Of a stretch of 64,000 bases of DNA, positions 11,832 through 22,994 are shown one piece after another. This stretch comes from Favolaschia claudopus (taxonomy: Eukaryota > Basidiomycota > Agaricomycetes > Agaricales > Mycenaceae), in NCBI GenBank assembly GCA_037176885.1, contig JAWWNJ010000033.1, positions 1-64,000 on the forward strand, written 5' to 3'. Below the pieces are notes generated by a model. It was not told where the DNA came from, ran no database searches, and saw only the letters and a list, made by a program, of their open reading frames with translations. Numbering within the stretch: the stretch's first letter is position 1; the number at the start of each line of letters is the position of its first letter. Made by a program: the position numbers and the translations under genes.

Positions 11832-12690
11832 TAGCTGAAGTTTTGTTTGACTTTAATTGTAAAACTATTTAATTAGTTTGACAAATGGGTAGTTATTCTA
11901 ATTTTTTATACACAAAACAATTTCCTGTCTATCATCTCTCAATGGTTATTTGGAATTCAAGAGACAGAACATGGCAGTGTTTGCACAGAATTCTCCAGCC
12001 AAGCAAGCACCTCATCCGGAACCTCTCCAAATACACCAAATCAATATGGGCAGCTTTGTGGGGGGCCGGGGGCCAGACTGTACTCAAATCAAGAATTTCC
12101 CACACATCGGCAATCGCCGCCTTCGTGCTGGCGGATACTCGGAGTCCTCGGACTCGGTTCTCCGATCACCAGAGAGTACAATCGTGTACATATTCCGCAA
12201 TCGTAGGCGTAGGGGTTAACCGTCCGATCAGCTGGGTGCACTTAAGTAACGCACATAACGCACAGCCTCTTGGAGCACATAATCCGAGGCAGGCGATCCT
12301 CTGTTTCTGCGCGTCTTAAAACCTGGAAATATTTGGCAAGTCAGTTTAGATAGCATAGATTGTATTTGTCGGAAAAAATCACGGAGTTTCTGTATCTGGT
12401 ACAAGTGTAGCCAGACTTGAAGTTGCCCGCCAAAAGTTATGTGCACTGATGTGACTGTCACGTCACATTATGTGCATAGTCGCCAGCCGTTGTCCTTCGT
12501 GCACGCCACACCCATCGTATTAGGGTTCGATCTTCTACTCGTGGCCATCAATTTGTGTTCGACACGCTCTGCCACGTCAAAACACGAAAAAACACGTCCC
12601 GTTCCTCAGTAATACCCCGCAAGTCTGAAATCATTTATCCTATCCTATACATGAAAACACAAGGTGACGTTAGTAACGTGACTTTTGACA
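11832..12690. other. no supportable gene
   Basis: Only short open frames without domain signals and no repeat structure I could pair. Near 12440-12480 there are several GTCAC/GTGAC words, which also occur around the GC-rich repeat that follows. Confidence 0.35.
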
Positions 12691-13135
12691 GAAAGTAACG
12701 TGCTTTTTGACAGAAAATCACGGGGTCCCCGGCGCCGCGCGCCGGCGAGTGCAGCGAGCGGCAGTGCGGCGCCGCGGGCACGGAATCCAGCAAAAAAATT
12801 CGCAAAAAAATTAAACCGGGGTTTGGGGCGGAGCCCCGACAAGCTGTGCACCAGCCGTAGGGAGGGACGCGAGCGCAGCGAGCCGGCCCTGCCGAAGGCG
12901 GGGTGCTTAAGCTTGTACTTGAAAAGAGGGCCAGGCCATCAGTCGCGTGACTTTTGACAGAAAATCACGGGGTCTTTGTCGAGATGTTGAGATCGTACTA
13001 GACGTCGCGAGCGGAGCGAGCGCGGCGGGGTTTGGGGCGGCCAGCCCCAACAAGCTGTGTGACCGAACGGAGGGAGGCCGGCGAGCGCAGCGAGTCGGCC
13101 GTGCCGGAGGCAGGGAGGTAAAGCTTGTGCCACCA
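12691..13135 (+). repeat. GC-rich tandem monomer, two copies
   Basis: Two monomers of about 244 bp. Each starts near TTTTGACAGAAAATCACGG (12708 and 12952) and runs through GTTTGGGGCGG, CAAGCTGTG and a GCGAGCGCAGCGAG-type palindrome-rich core to AAGCTTGT. Related single or partial copies lie at 18058-18285 (reverse), 21228-21300 and 31977-32300. The open frames across it have an extreme composition and are not genes. Confidence 0.65.
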
Positions 13136-13885
13136 ACTACTGTCAATGCACCCATGTGGGGCCGGCTCAGATGCTCAAAAAAATTGGCCATGACTGCCCC
13201 CAATAGTCTTCCTTAAGGCCATCTGTCTTATAAGGCCTTGTTGGAGAAGGTACAGGGCCCAGGTACGACATGAATTGTTGGATCAGTATTAATTCCTCAG
13301 TTGCAGATGATGCCAAAGCAGCAAAGGTGCGGGTAGGATACTCAAGTGTCCAATCTTCTGCACCGTTTCTTGTGAGACATGCAAGCAGCTAAGATTTCGG
13401 GGAGCTGATGATGGAAGTTTCCAAAAACATGCACTCATAACAAAGACCACGCAGAAAAGAGTGCCTGGGAGACGTAAATTGTGTATAGTAAATATAATGT
13501 TCATGCTCTTGGTTCAGCCTTGGTTCAATTCCGATCCTACATGATTTCCTTGAAATTCTCCCTTTCTTTCCCTTTTCGCATTTTTTTTTTCCTTTTTCCC
13601 CTTTCAGCTACCCAGTACAATGTAGTGCAGCTGCGGTGCAATCTGTCAATCACGTCGCACGTGTGTATCGGAACATCAACGGATCCGTCGGGGTAAGTAG
13701 GAACACGAAGGTATGCCTTTTTTGGACATCAGCCTCCACAGACTTGATTAATGAGCCTTAGTATTACGTAGTCTTTGAACCACGTTCTCTACACATACGG
13801 ACTTCTCGTCTTGACTTCTCGATACGGGCGATATTACCGAACAGCGGATTACGCTGACACAAACGCATCCCAGGTGGCCCCTGGT
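13136..13885. other. no supportable gene
   Basis: No gene signal. A pyrimidine-rich tract lies at 13555-13610. From about 13765 the sequence repeats, in altered form, the segment at 8583-8720. Confidence 0.35.
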
Positions 13886-14747
13886 TGTCAGGGGAACCCC
13901 CCGCTTCCCCGACCCGCTCCGCTATTCCTTGCATCACTCCAGCCTTCTTGGGAACGCTACTCCCTCCAGACTTCCCCCTTTGTCACACCTTCCTCCTTCC
14001 GACCCCCCGTTCCCCTCCTCGACAGACTCCTGTCGACCCTGCGCTCCTACAGCTAGTGCTCAGCGCAACCCGGTTCCCTACTGGTCTTCCGGTCAGACTT
14101 CTAGCCCTCCGAGAGCTCTGGTACCCCGAGCTCTGGTCGTCCGGACCTCCGGCCTTCCGGCTCCGGTCCCCCGGTCCCCGGCCCGGCTTCCCACGCTCCC
14201 CCGGAGCTGGGCCAAGCCCCAGCGGTTCTGTCACCCAAGCCTCGATGCTCCTGCTGTCTCGCCCTGCCCCTAGCGCCCTTCCCAGGTTCCCTGGGCTCTA
14301 TTCCTCTGGTCCTTCGACCCTCCGGACCCCGAGCTCCGGCCCTCTGGACTCCGGCTCCGGTTTCCCACGCTCCCCGGACCACAGGGTATCTTCGGGCCTT
14401 CGTCGGTCTACGATCTCTGGACCAGTATTGTGATCCTCCCTCTTCTGGGCATATCCCTGGCTCCCTGCTACTGTTGGATCATCTGATCATTGATATCACA
14501 TCATAGATGCTGTGCTACTACATAGTTCCCACGCACCGTGAGAAGTCACGCGTCACGCGCCCTTTTACTGTGACGCCTGGGCATGGAGACTCCTTACTCT
14601 GTTCTCTAAGGATTCTCCCTCTGCCCAGGTGAGTAGACACTCTTCCTCTTGTTGTAGCTAGCCCACTAAGGATTCTCCCTCTGCCCAGTGCTTGTTGGAC
14701 TCTTGAGTACCTCGGGCCTCAGGCCCTGGCAGCTGTTGCCCTTACAC
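13886..14747 (+). repeat. probable LTR (solo or isolated), copy A
   Basis: The segment starts TGTCAGGGGAACCCCC and is very C-rich on this strand. It is repeated in reverse orientation at 58667-59298, where the same TGTCAGGGGAACCCC start is seen. A possible end is CCTTACA at about 14747, giving TG...CA boundaries. The shared part runs from the start to GGGCATGGAGACTCC (about 14592). No gag or pol follows, so this is a solo LTR or LTR remnant. Superfamily is unknown; the end coordinate is a guess. Confidence 0.5.
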
Positions 14748-15374
14748 TGGTAAATAACGGGGGCATTTAGAGCAGTCCCTGCATTCGACGACTTGCTCAT
14801 GGCGACTTTCGCACCGCCAACTACGACGCGAATGGCCGACACAGGGGGAGCTTCCTGCTTCCTCATTAACGTCTCACCTCAGCTGCCGCACACTGACACT
14901 CGCGTCTCACGCGCCCAAGCGCGCAATTCACTTTCATTCACCCCAGGTTTGGGTCGATGGCCAGGTCGAAATCGCTGAGGCCCAATACTACTTTCGCACC
15001 AAAACCGGGATAGCGCTGGCCCTCCTCTTGCTGTATCCTCGACCAAACCAGGCGCTTCTAATCCGCTCTCATTACACCGTTTGGTCTTGCAATTTTGCAG
15101 ACGAACGCAAATTCGCCGTCACTAAAGTTAAGGCAATACAAACGGTCGTAGCAATGATTCCCTTCAAGCCCGATGGCAGAGACGCATGGATTTTATTGTT
15201 GGACACTCAGTGGGGTACTTAGAAAAGGTCTGTGTACTCAGATGTGGCATAAGAACAAAACATGAAACTCAAATCTCAAAATCATTTTTGGTAGTTTATA
15301 CTTACTGTATTCTATCAGGTATATAATACATGAGTCGTTTCCTCCACGACTGAGTTTATACTTACTGTATTCTA
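14748..15374. other. no supportable gene
   Basis: Short frames only. The word TTTATACTTACTGTATTCTA is duplicated at about 15295 and 15354, immediately before the element that starts at 15375. Confidence 0.35.
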
Positions 15375-15732
15375 CAGTTGCGGCAAAATCATATGTCCCT
15401 GCCATAAAAGGAAATTCAAATCAATCTCGAGCTTTTTCTACATTGTTGGCGGTCTTTGATCGAACGTAGAATGATAGCGTGGCATAAAATATGGCACTGC
15501 ATCGCTTGAACAAACTTCATTGCGGCTTTTTCCGCCGTTCTTGGATTGTATTCAGATGGCTCGAGCCATACTCACTCGTTACTGGGTGAAATAAAAAATT
15601 CAAAGGGTCTGGGTAGGTCCTAGATGTCTCCTCATTCTTTCTATCACCAGAAATCTGCTTCAAGCTATGTATGATTGGGCAAAAGGTCGAGATTTCCTTT
15701 TATGGCAGGGACATTTGATTTTGCCGCAACTG
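15375..15732. mobile_element. 358-bp TA-flanked inverted-repeat element (CAGTTGCGGC family)
   Basis: The ends read CAGTTGCGGCAAAATCA on each strand, then similar arms through CATAAAAGGAAAT (about 50 bp). TA flanks lie at 15373-15374 and 15733-15734. It shares its first 17 bp with the element at 56743-57111 and with a lone end at about 46722. No transposase frame is present. Confidence 0.75.
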
Positions 15733-15819
15733 TATCAGGTTATGGGCCACCGCGCCTCTGCTTAATCTCAGCCAGTACCGGACCGCTACTTGTCGAAAAC
15801 TTGACGACTCTTTTTATTA

Positions 15820-16019
15820 GCGGGTTTGTGCGAAGCGACCCGGGTCGCTTTGGGACCGCTCAGATCTCGACAACGAGCAGTCTCAGGCGTAAAGTCCCAG
15901 CGACCTAGGAGTGCCCCAGGGCAATACTCTTCCAGGTCGCTTAGAGCTCACACCTGGTATCTTTTGTTTCGGAGATCTGAGCGGTCGAAAAGCGACCTGG
16001 GTCGCTCGCACAAACTCTC
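15820..16019. mobile_element. 200-bp MITE (GTTTGTGCG family), copy 1
   Basis: The left end GCGGGTTTGTGCG and right end (complement GAGAGTTTGTGCG) are followed by long arms through GCGACC and CCGCTCAGATCTC. TA borders are 15818-15819 and 16020-16021. A second copy lies at 22796-22994 with the same arrangement. Non-coding. Confidence 0.7.
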
Positions 16020-17190
16020 TATTATCTCATTCCCCACATCTACCCTGCTTCCCGCCACATTCTACGCCAAACTTGTCGACTTCTCGCTGACACGTCATGC
16101 CGTTCCCACCTCCCTTTTTCCGCTCCTTTTTCACTCCCTTTTTGCAGTTTTTTTTTTTTTTGTATTCTCTTCGTTTTTCTTCCGGTTTTTTTGGCCTTTT
16201 CCAATCAGATTGTTAAAAAGGGAAAAAATTGGGGTCAAATGTGCAGTTTTGGCCGAAACAGTAGAAAAAAGGGAGCGAAAAATGGGCTGCAAAAAGGGAC
16301 GTGTGAACGCTCCGCTCAGAGCGTCCTTTTTGATCTCATTTTACTCTTCCTTTTCTCGAATGCTAGGCAAGAGAGTACTTATACATCTAAGTTGTTCACC
16401 CCTGCTCTGACCCCTGCTCGTTGACTTGAAACAAAAAGGAAAGAAAAAGGGAAGCAAAAAGGCCGCAAAAAAGGAAGCAAAAAGGAGCGGAAAAAGGGGA
16501 GGTGTGAACAACCCTAATGACGCAAACCGCGGAGAAGACCACAGGAAGCCATATGGGACGAGCAAAGCACCGTAGGATGTTGCCCAAAAAGTATACTGTA
16601 CTATTTCGACCACAACTTCAGCCGTGACCGCTTATTAAATTCACTTTTCCACTAATTCAAATTGCCTTTTTAGAAAATTTTCGTGGTATCTTTGATGCGA
16701 AAACGGGCCAAAACTCGTCCGTGACTCGTGACCACTTTCAAATAGAACTATGGTGCGAATCTTGTGCGAATCGGCTAAACACCACCCAACAGGAACGAAA
16801 TCTATTACATCACATCAGGACCTTCCCACGCTTAACCCTCTGGCCAAAACACTCCGATTAGATAGTAGAGTAATCCCTCTAGACGAATTTTTAACTGGCT
16901 CAAAACTGACAATAAATAATATTTTCTTCGAGGCACTGTAAGTGGAAGGGTGACGGCCTGAACTACAATCTGGGCGGTAATCCGTGCAAATTCTCAGCAC
17001 CAAGTGCCACCAACTCACGGCAGCGGCACGGCATGGTGATCGGCAAGCATCTTGTGATATAATTGATCAACATGATGTACAGCTGTTTTACGGTTTTTGT
17101 CCGGTTTCTGATGGAGTGGGGCTCTTCAGAAGTTGTTTACCTGTGATTGCTGGTGCGTGCCCTCGCCGAGCAGCATGCAACAAGATAATA
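16020..17190. other. no gene; purine/pyrimidine inverted repeat
   Basis: The pyrimidine tract at 16093-16160 (CACCTCCCTTTTTCCGCTCC) is matched in complement by the purine tract at about 16443-16512. This gives an inverted pair about 350 bp apart, perhaps the ends of a decayed element. A lone TACTGTACTATTTCGACC end (family of 47286-47437) sits at about 16595. A degenerate match to the end of the next element (ACAGCTGTTTTACGG) lies at 17080. Confidence 0.4.
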
Positions 17191-17569
17191 CAGCCGTTTT
17201 GGAAACAATATACGGGTTTTGATCGAGTGGTGCTCATTCATTTGTGCTTACCTTTGTTTTGCTTCCCGTCACCAGCTCCACTTCAGCCGAATCTGAGTTT
17301 TGCTTCCGCCACCCAGAGAACACCAGGAAAAAAACAGGGGGTCAACAGAACTGAGGATCAAGACTCAACTGCTACTTGCCCAGAGCTCGACAGGGCCATG
17401 ACTTGCGAGCAAGGGCCAAAACAAGGGACCAGCGGCACTTGATGTGGTACGGCAACGCCCCAAAAAGTGGTGCCCCCAGCTTTGCCGATGACAGAATCGT
17501 CAACAAACGTAAGCACAAACGAAAGAGCACCACTCAATCAAAACCCGTATATTGTTTCCAAAACGGCTG
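17191..17569. mobile_element. 379-bp TA-flanked inverted-repeat element
   Basis: The ends CAGCCGTTTTGGAAACAATA and complement are nearly perfect for about 50 bp (through GAGTGGTGCTC). TA flanks lie at 17189-17190 and 17570-17571. No transposase. The open frames across it do not resemble proteins. Confidence 0.75.
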
Positions 17570-18057
17570 TAATGTGAGAAATGTAATTTACGTGTTAATA
17601 ACAGTGTTAAGTATAAAGTACATTCCTACACAGCGCTACTGTGTCTGGATTTGGACCCCCATCATTAGCACGTGTTTGACGTCGGCTGAAGGGGGCCAAA
17701 TATTTTAATTTTAAATTTATGTACGGGGTCACCGCAGGTTTGCATCCTCAGGGAATGTCCCGCGCCGATTTCCCAAATTTTCCCCAAGAAGAGCGGAACA
17801 TTAACGCAGAAATGGCTGTGAAATGGCTTTGCACGGAGAAAATAATCATTTGCGGAACAGCAAGGGCCAAAATAAAAAATGTGGCCGGGACATTCCCTGT
17901 AGATTACAAATACTAAGAGATCCTATACTCAAGTTGTGTTGAAAATGTCGACGGTTGAGGCTGCAGAAGGGACTGACGAGGGGCAGACATTTGATCACAG
18001 CCACTTGCCAGTCCACACAGGTTACTGATGGTGACCTGTCACGTGCCTCTTTGCCCG
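17570..18057. other. no supportable gene
   Basis: Nothing recognised except a 48-bp segment at about 18020-18066 (GGTTACTGATGGTGACC and onward) that is identical to about 10276-10325. Confidence 0.35.
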
Positions 18058-18285
18058 CCAATTCTACGGCAGACAAGCTTTAGCTCCCTGCCTCCGGCAC
18101 GGCCGACTCGCTGCGCTCGCCGGCCTTCCTCCGTTCGGTCACACAGCTTGTTGGGGCTGGCCGCCCCAAACCCCGCTGCGCTCGCTCCGCTCGCGACGTC
18201 TCGTACGATCTCAGACAAAGACCCCGTGATTTTCTGTCAAAAGTCACGCGACTGATGGCCTGGCCCTCTTTTCAAGTATAGGATG
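18058..18285 (-). repeat. GC-rich monomer, reverse copy
   Basis: Reverse complement of the 12915-13135 monomer, including the flanking TACTTGAAAAGAGGGCCAGG and the GTGACTTTTGACAGAAAATC start. Single copy here; see the tandem copies at 12691-13135. Confidence 0.65.
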
Positions 18286-18416
18286 TCTCCCAGGCACTAA
18301 TGTACACTACGGTCCCTGGACTTCTGCACCATCACATAGCCGAGCTCACGGCCGCAATCTCGCCAGATTCGCCGCGGTAGAACCGTAGAACTGCAAGAAA
18401 AATAGAGAAGCAATTA

Positions 18417-19308
18417 CAGCAGTTTGCAGATGTAATGACACCACGTCGCATCACATGTAAAGAAAGCACGAAAAATACGTCTTCTTGTATCGCCTCGTTC
18501 TTGCTCGTTTCTTGCCCAATATCGACTATTCTTGTATGTATGAGGTCGCCTTAATCCGGGCCTCAAGACGCTGGTATTTTATTGTCAAAATTCCGACTTT
18601 GATTTTGGTCGACATCCACTTGACATCCAGCTTCTCCAACGTTGTCGCGCTCCTAGCAGGGTTATGCACACAGAATGAGTCTTGAGATCTCCAGAAAATA
18701 GTCATCTGGCATGCTTAGTAGTGTATGTGTGGTACAAAGTGGCTAATAGTAAGTAAGCCACGCAGACTCCAGTGGCAAACGAGAAAAATAGAATACGCCA
18801 CAGCGAAATTTAGCGAAAAATTAGCGTCCTTTCCTTTTGAAGACGCACCCCACTGGTGCTATACACCGCACGGCAGGGAATTGTGACCCGCGCCTGAGAA
18901 GGAACAAAACCAGAGAACGAAACTGTGAAGTGATCACGGTGGAAGTAGAGAAGAGACACGAGAACAATAAGTTATCTAACCGGAATCCGCGCTACAAATG
19001 CATATATGTAGATTGAAAGCGACTAGAACTGCCTTCCTAACGCGCCTACACACGAGGCATTCTCTCCAGAATTGCGTCCAAGACGGCGATGACGATGACG
19101 AGCAAGGTGGATGTCGGCCAAAATGAAGTCAGGATTTCGGCGATAAAAGAGAGTCGTTTTGAAGCCCGGATTACGGCGAGTCCTCCGATACCAAAATTAT
19201 GCTATTTGTCGTCGAAACGAGAGAGATACGAAGGAGAGAAGAAGACGTGTTTTTTGTGCTTTCTTCTCATGTGATGCGACGTGGTGTCATTACATCTGCA
19301 AACTGCTG
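18417..19308. mobile_element. 892-bp TA-flanked element with ~80-bp inverted ends
   Basis: The ends CAGCAGTTTGCAGATGTAAT and complement are followed by GACACCACGTCGCATCACATG and AAGAAAGCAC on both sides; the arms are about 80 bp. TA flanks lie at 18415-18416 and 19309-19310. The interior has no convincing protein frame. Confidence 0.75.
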
Positions 19309-19453
19309 TAATTTTCGGGACAGGTAATTGAGAGACTTGAAGGTCGTATCACAGGGACGGCGTAGAAGATTTCAAGGACATCATAAGCAGATTTTGCCAC
19401 CAGAGCGATGTTTGGTTGCGAGTAAATCACAGCTTTAAGAAAGTTCTCTGAAG

Positions 19454-20492
19454 TCAAGCGTTGGTGAAGATTCTGGAGTTTGGGAGAATTACAGAACAAT
19501 TTGGCCCGGAATGTGTCGCGGAGGTTGGTAAGTTCCAGCGAAGATACACATGTACATTCCAGTAACGCGTGTTCTGGAGATTCAACCTTTGACTTGCAGA
19601 ATCTGCAAAGATGTAGTGTTGCTGTGGTCCTGCGTGATCTCTGGACCCTTTGCCACTCCTACTCTGCCGCCGTTGGCAGATCTCAGTTCTGCAATTCTGG
19701 ACCAGCTGCAAAAGCAGCTTATAATCGCGATGAAGCAGTGGCTTATAGGCTCAGTGGAAAGCATGGTTTCCATCCCGCTGCTTCATGGTCGGTTGGAACC
19801 GCAGGAGACGGGGCTCCTAAGCGGATTCCTCTCTGCCAGGGACATTATCTTTCGGCTGTTGCAGTAACCGACCATCGGTTAGCTCTGACAAGGCTGCTTT
19901 GCGGATCCTTCTACTTTTGGGGTTTGCGGTCCAACCGGAGATCCATCCTGCTGCTTCGTTATCGTGTCGCAAGTGTGGCGGGGCATTGGAAACTCCGGGA
20001 CATGTATTTCTGCAGTGCAGGGATGTGCAGACGGTGGCGGCACGGGATGTGCTTAAGGAGAGTCTCTTGCACGACTTTGGGATGACTCTGCGAGCCTCGG
20101 TTACGGCTGCAGATGTGCACCTCCTGTTGCAGGAGTTGATTTTCAACTTGGGGACTGTTGCGCCAGTGGCTCGGTTCATTTATAAGGTGGTTCGGGCGTG
20201 GCGCTTCTTTGGTCGACGGCTCCCCACAATGGTCTCAGAGCTGGCTCCTGACACTGATGAGGAGGCAGATTTTTGGGATTTGGAGACAGCGACTGCGACT
20301 TGGAGCTTGGAGGGATGGACATGGAAATAGACATTTAGATTTTACAGGTTTTTATATTTTGTATTTGCAGGTACAGCTTGTATTCCCTGGGCGCCGGTAG
20401 AGGGCTCCTTGAGGGTCAGGTCGCTGCCGTTCGGGGGTATGAGTAGGCGGTACCCCTCGTGGGCCCTTGCCTTATTATTATTATTATTATTA
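19454..20492 (+). pseudogene. 3' end of a LINE (non-LTR retrotransposon), 5'-truncated
   Basis: The last frame (about 19899-20330) encodes SCRKCGGALETPGHVFLQC, a C-x2-C-x8-H-x4-C motif like the terminal zinc knuckle downstream of the RNase H of fungal LINEs. It then reads a Leu/Val-rich tail ending at a stop at 20330. Just upstream another frame reads VTDHRLALTRLLCG, the typical stretch before that knuckle, so a frameshift lies near 19900. A 3' UTR of about 140 bp ends in seven TTA units (20472-20492), the simple-repeat tail of many fungal LINEs. The reverse transcriptase itself is absent. The left boundary is uncertain; it may reach the element that ends at 19308. Confidence 0.6.
20472..20492 (+). 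repeat. (TTA)7 LINE tail
   Basis: Seven TTA units end the LINE remnant. I could not find the matching target duplication, because the 5' truncation point is not visible. Confidence 0.7.
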
Positions 20493-20629
20493 GTGATCGC
20501 TGGCGGCTGAACTGGCGGATTTTCGTGATTTATTCATAACGTTACCGTACAGTGCCGGACACGCAAAGTCGACAACTTTGATCTTCCATTTATGGAAGGT
20601 GTGACACATGCCCTGGCGGCTAAGCCTTA

Positions 20630-21433
20630 GGTAGAGAGCAACCAAGTACGGTTGCCCCACGTTATTTAACCTTTTCGAGAAGATAGAGTCCGTTCCACCT
20701 ATGCTCGAGGGAAATTAAAAAATCTGGCTCTACAGTTCTGTGTGCATACATACTAGGTACCTAGAAATCAAATACTATGCATGCAAGATGAGATTCGCCG
20801 AATTGATGGCAGACCTCAAAATCCCATCAAATTCATCGTTTTTGCATCATTCAAGAACTAGTCTTTCAATTTTACAGCTTTCTCTCAAGTCCAAGTTTAG
20901 GGACATCGTAGATAGGACTCTCCTCAGATCTGTTGAGCCAGATTTTTTAATTTCCCTCGTGCGACGGACTAGTTTCCGAATTGATGGCAGACCTCAAAAT
21001 CCCATCAAATTCATCGTTTTTGCATCATTCAAGAACTAGTCTTTCAATTTTACAGCTTTCTCTCAAGTCCAAGTTTAGGGACATCGTAGATAGGACTCTC
21101 CTCAGATCTGTAGAGCCAAATTTTTTAATTTCCCTCGAGCATAGGTGGAACGGACTATCCTATACATGAAAAGAAGAAGTGCACAACATTGGGTCCAGGA
21201 AAGGGAATTTTATCCCGTGACTTTCTGTCAAAGCCTGAGAATCCCCGCGGCGACGCGCGCCGGCGAGTGCAGCGAGCGGCAGTGCGGCGCCGTCGGCCTT
21301 GAAAGCAGCAAGTGAGTGCAGGTCAAAGCATTTGAAGGGTCCTGAGTGGCGAAGGCACGGGTCCCATAGCTCGTATCTTCTCGAAAAGGCTAAATCACGT
21401 GGGGCAACCGTACTTGGTTGCTCTCTACCTTAG
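20630..21433. mobile_element. ~800-bp inverted-repeat element with internal tandem duplication
   Basis: GGTAGAGAGCAACCAAGTAC near 20631 is matched in complement at about 21405-21430, with arms continuing through GGTTGCCCCACGT and TTTTCGAGAAGATA. A second inverted pair lies inside (CCTATGCTCGAGGGAAATTA near 20699 and complement near 21130). A segment of about 160 bp is tandemly duplicated with period 182 (about 20800-20959 and 20982-21141). Part of the GC-rich repeat is inserted near 21228. Confidence 0.6.
20800..21141 (+). repeat. two-copy tandem repeat, period 182 bp
   Basis: Both copies read GAATTGATGGCAGACCTCAA through TTTTTTAATTTCCCTCG with very few differences. The two near-identical open frames across them come from the duplication and are not evidence of a protein. 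Confidence 0.8.
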
Positions 21434-22315
21434 TTTTCTGTGTAAACATGTTGTTATAGACCCAAACAACGGGTTTGCACGAGCCGATTTCCCCAAAACT
21501 CAAAATCAAAAAAAAAAAAAAATTGACCCCAAAATTTTGGCCGAACACCGAGATCTCATGGGAAAATTTCGAAACATAGCGCAATCTATTGGAAGTAGCA
21601 ACTAACCTCTTACCCATGCGCAAGGGTAAGAGGTTAGTTGCTACTTCCAATAAAACACCAACCCCGGGTGGAACCCCGGAAACAATGTTCATGGGCAGGC
21701 ACAGGACCGGCGCTTGTGCCCCCACTACCAAGCGCTGGTAGGTTTAAGTTCTCTTCCAATTACAAACCCTGTTGTTAACTAACACGACGCTGAGGTGAGG
21801 CTTCTATTGCTCTGTACCCAGGAATGCATTACTTACAGTATTCCCTAGCTAATCGTGTATTCTGTCTAGGTGCATAATAGAGCTGTTGTTGTTAACTAAC
21901 ACGACGCTGAGCTAATCGTGTATTCTGTCTGGGACGGACGTCCGGTTTTGAGAGGAAGAGGTTCTAATCAAGCAACGTGAAGCTAATTACTATATTCTCT
22001 CGAGTTTGCGCTGCCAATGAGGTACTGAAATGAAGCTGAATCAATTACAATTCTGCCTAACACAAGAGATCGATATATGTAGACTGCTAAACAGCTATAA
22101 CAGGGGACCGAGCTACGACATCTCTTTCTCGCCGCTCGCTACGATCGGTAAAAGAAGGAGTTAATCGCAAGAGACCAGAGGGAAAGTGTGATACTCACTT
22201 ACCTCAGGTGCGCAACGCCAGCCGGCGTTGATGAATTTTGAACTTGCTCAAGACGAGCTTCCTTCAAACCACCAGGTTCTGTTTGGCCGGCGTGCCAATG
22301 CCACAATCTCCATTA
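21434..22315. other. no gene; perfect 29-bp hairpin and local duplications
   Basis: A perfect inverted repeat (21587-21615 and 21624-21652) with an 8-base loop ATGCGCAA follows an A-rich tract. At 21775-21935 the words GTTAACTAACACGACGCTGA and GCTAATCGTGTATTCTGTCT each occur twice, a small duplication. No open frame of note. Confidence 0.5.
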
Positions 22316-22500
22316 GAGCCTTTGCGGTAGCTGCTGGCGGCTAATTTTTCTCACGACCCACTAAGCACCGGGTCTCAAGTAAGCCACCCTGAGCAGCTGT
22401 TATGAAGGACATCTCAAGGTGGCTAACTTGGCCCAGTAGCATCAGCAGTCGTTGTGTGGCACGAGCCGCCAGTTCCTGTGGCGGCTCACCGCAAAGGCTC
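22316..22500. mobile_element. 185-bp MITE, TAGAGCCTTTGCGG type
   Basis: The left end GAGCCTTTGCGGT and right end ACCGCAAAGGCTC are complements. TA flanks lie at 22314-22315 and 22501-22502. The terminal words and the GGCGGCT motifs relate it to the 450-bp family at 33343, 42559 and 47591. Non-coding. Confidence 0.7.
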
Positions 22501-22795
22501 TATTATCCTCTGATTCCTCCGAGTTCTCAGTCCTCTGTACGCCGCGCGCGGCGCCGTTTCCGTCACCTGCAGCCGTGGAGACGTTGTTGCTGTGTTAGGC
22601 GGGGTGGAAAGCAGTGATGGTTGATTCGAGGTTAGGAAAACCTGCTTCTGGAAGTAAGGAAATGAGGAGAGAGGAGGAGGAGGCAAAGGAGGAAATAGGC
22701 GCCGGGCGCGTGTCAATTGATGGCATCAATCATGTTATTTGCCAAGCGCTCATGTTATTAGCCATTTCGCTACCTGGCCGAAAAACACTTCATTA

Positions 22796-22994
22796 GCGGG
22801 TTTGTGCAAAGCGACCCGGCTCGCTTTGCGACCGCTCAGATCTCCACAACGAGCAGCCTCAGGTGTGAGGTCCCAGCGACCTAGGAATGCCCCAGGGCGA
22901 TACTCTCCTAGGCTGCTTGGAGCTCATACCTGGTATCTGTTGTTGCGGAGATCTGAGCGGTTGAAAAGCGACCTGGGTCGCTCGCACAAACTCT
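22796..22994. mobile_element. ~199-bp MITE (GTTTGTGCG family), copy 2
   Basis: Similar to 15820-16019 over its full length. The left side has the TA border (22794-22795), but on the right the expected CTCTA reads CTCTTGA, so that border has mutated. Confidence 0.65.

Noticed and set aside
12685..13216. Arg/Ala/Pro-rich frames over the GC-rich repeat, also at 18028 and 32059
   Set aside because: All copies of the repeat give frames in several registers; composition artefact.
13885..14433. 182-codon frame in the C-rich region
   Set aside because: It lies in the LTR-like repeat, is Pro/Ser/Arg-rich because of composition, and is interrupted differently in copy B at 58.7 kb.
15826..16410. 194-codon frame rich in Phe/Leu
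   Set aside because: It crosses a MITE and a pyrimidine tract; hydrophobicity is due to poly-T codons.
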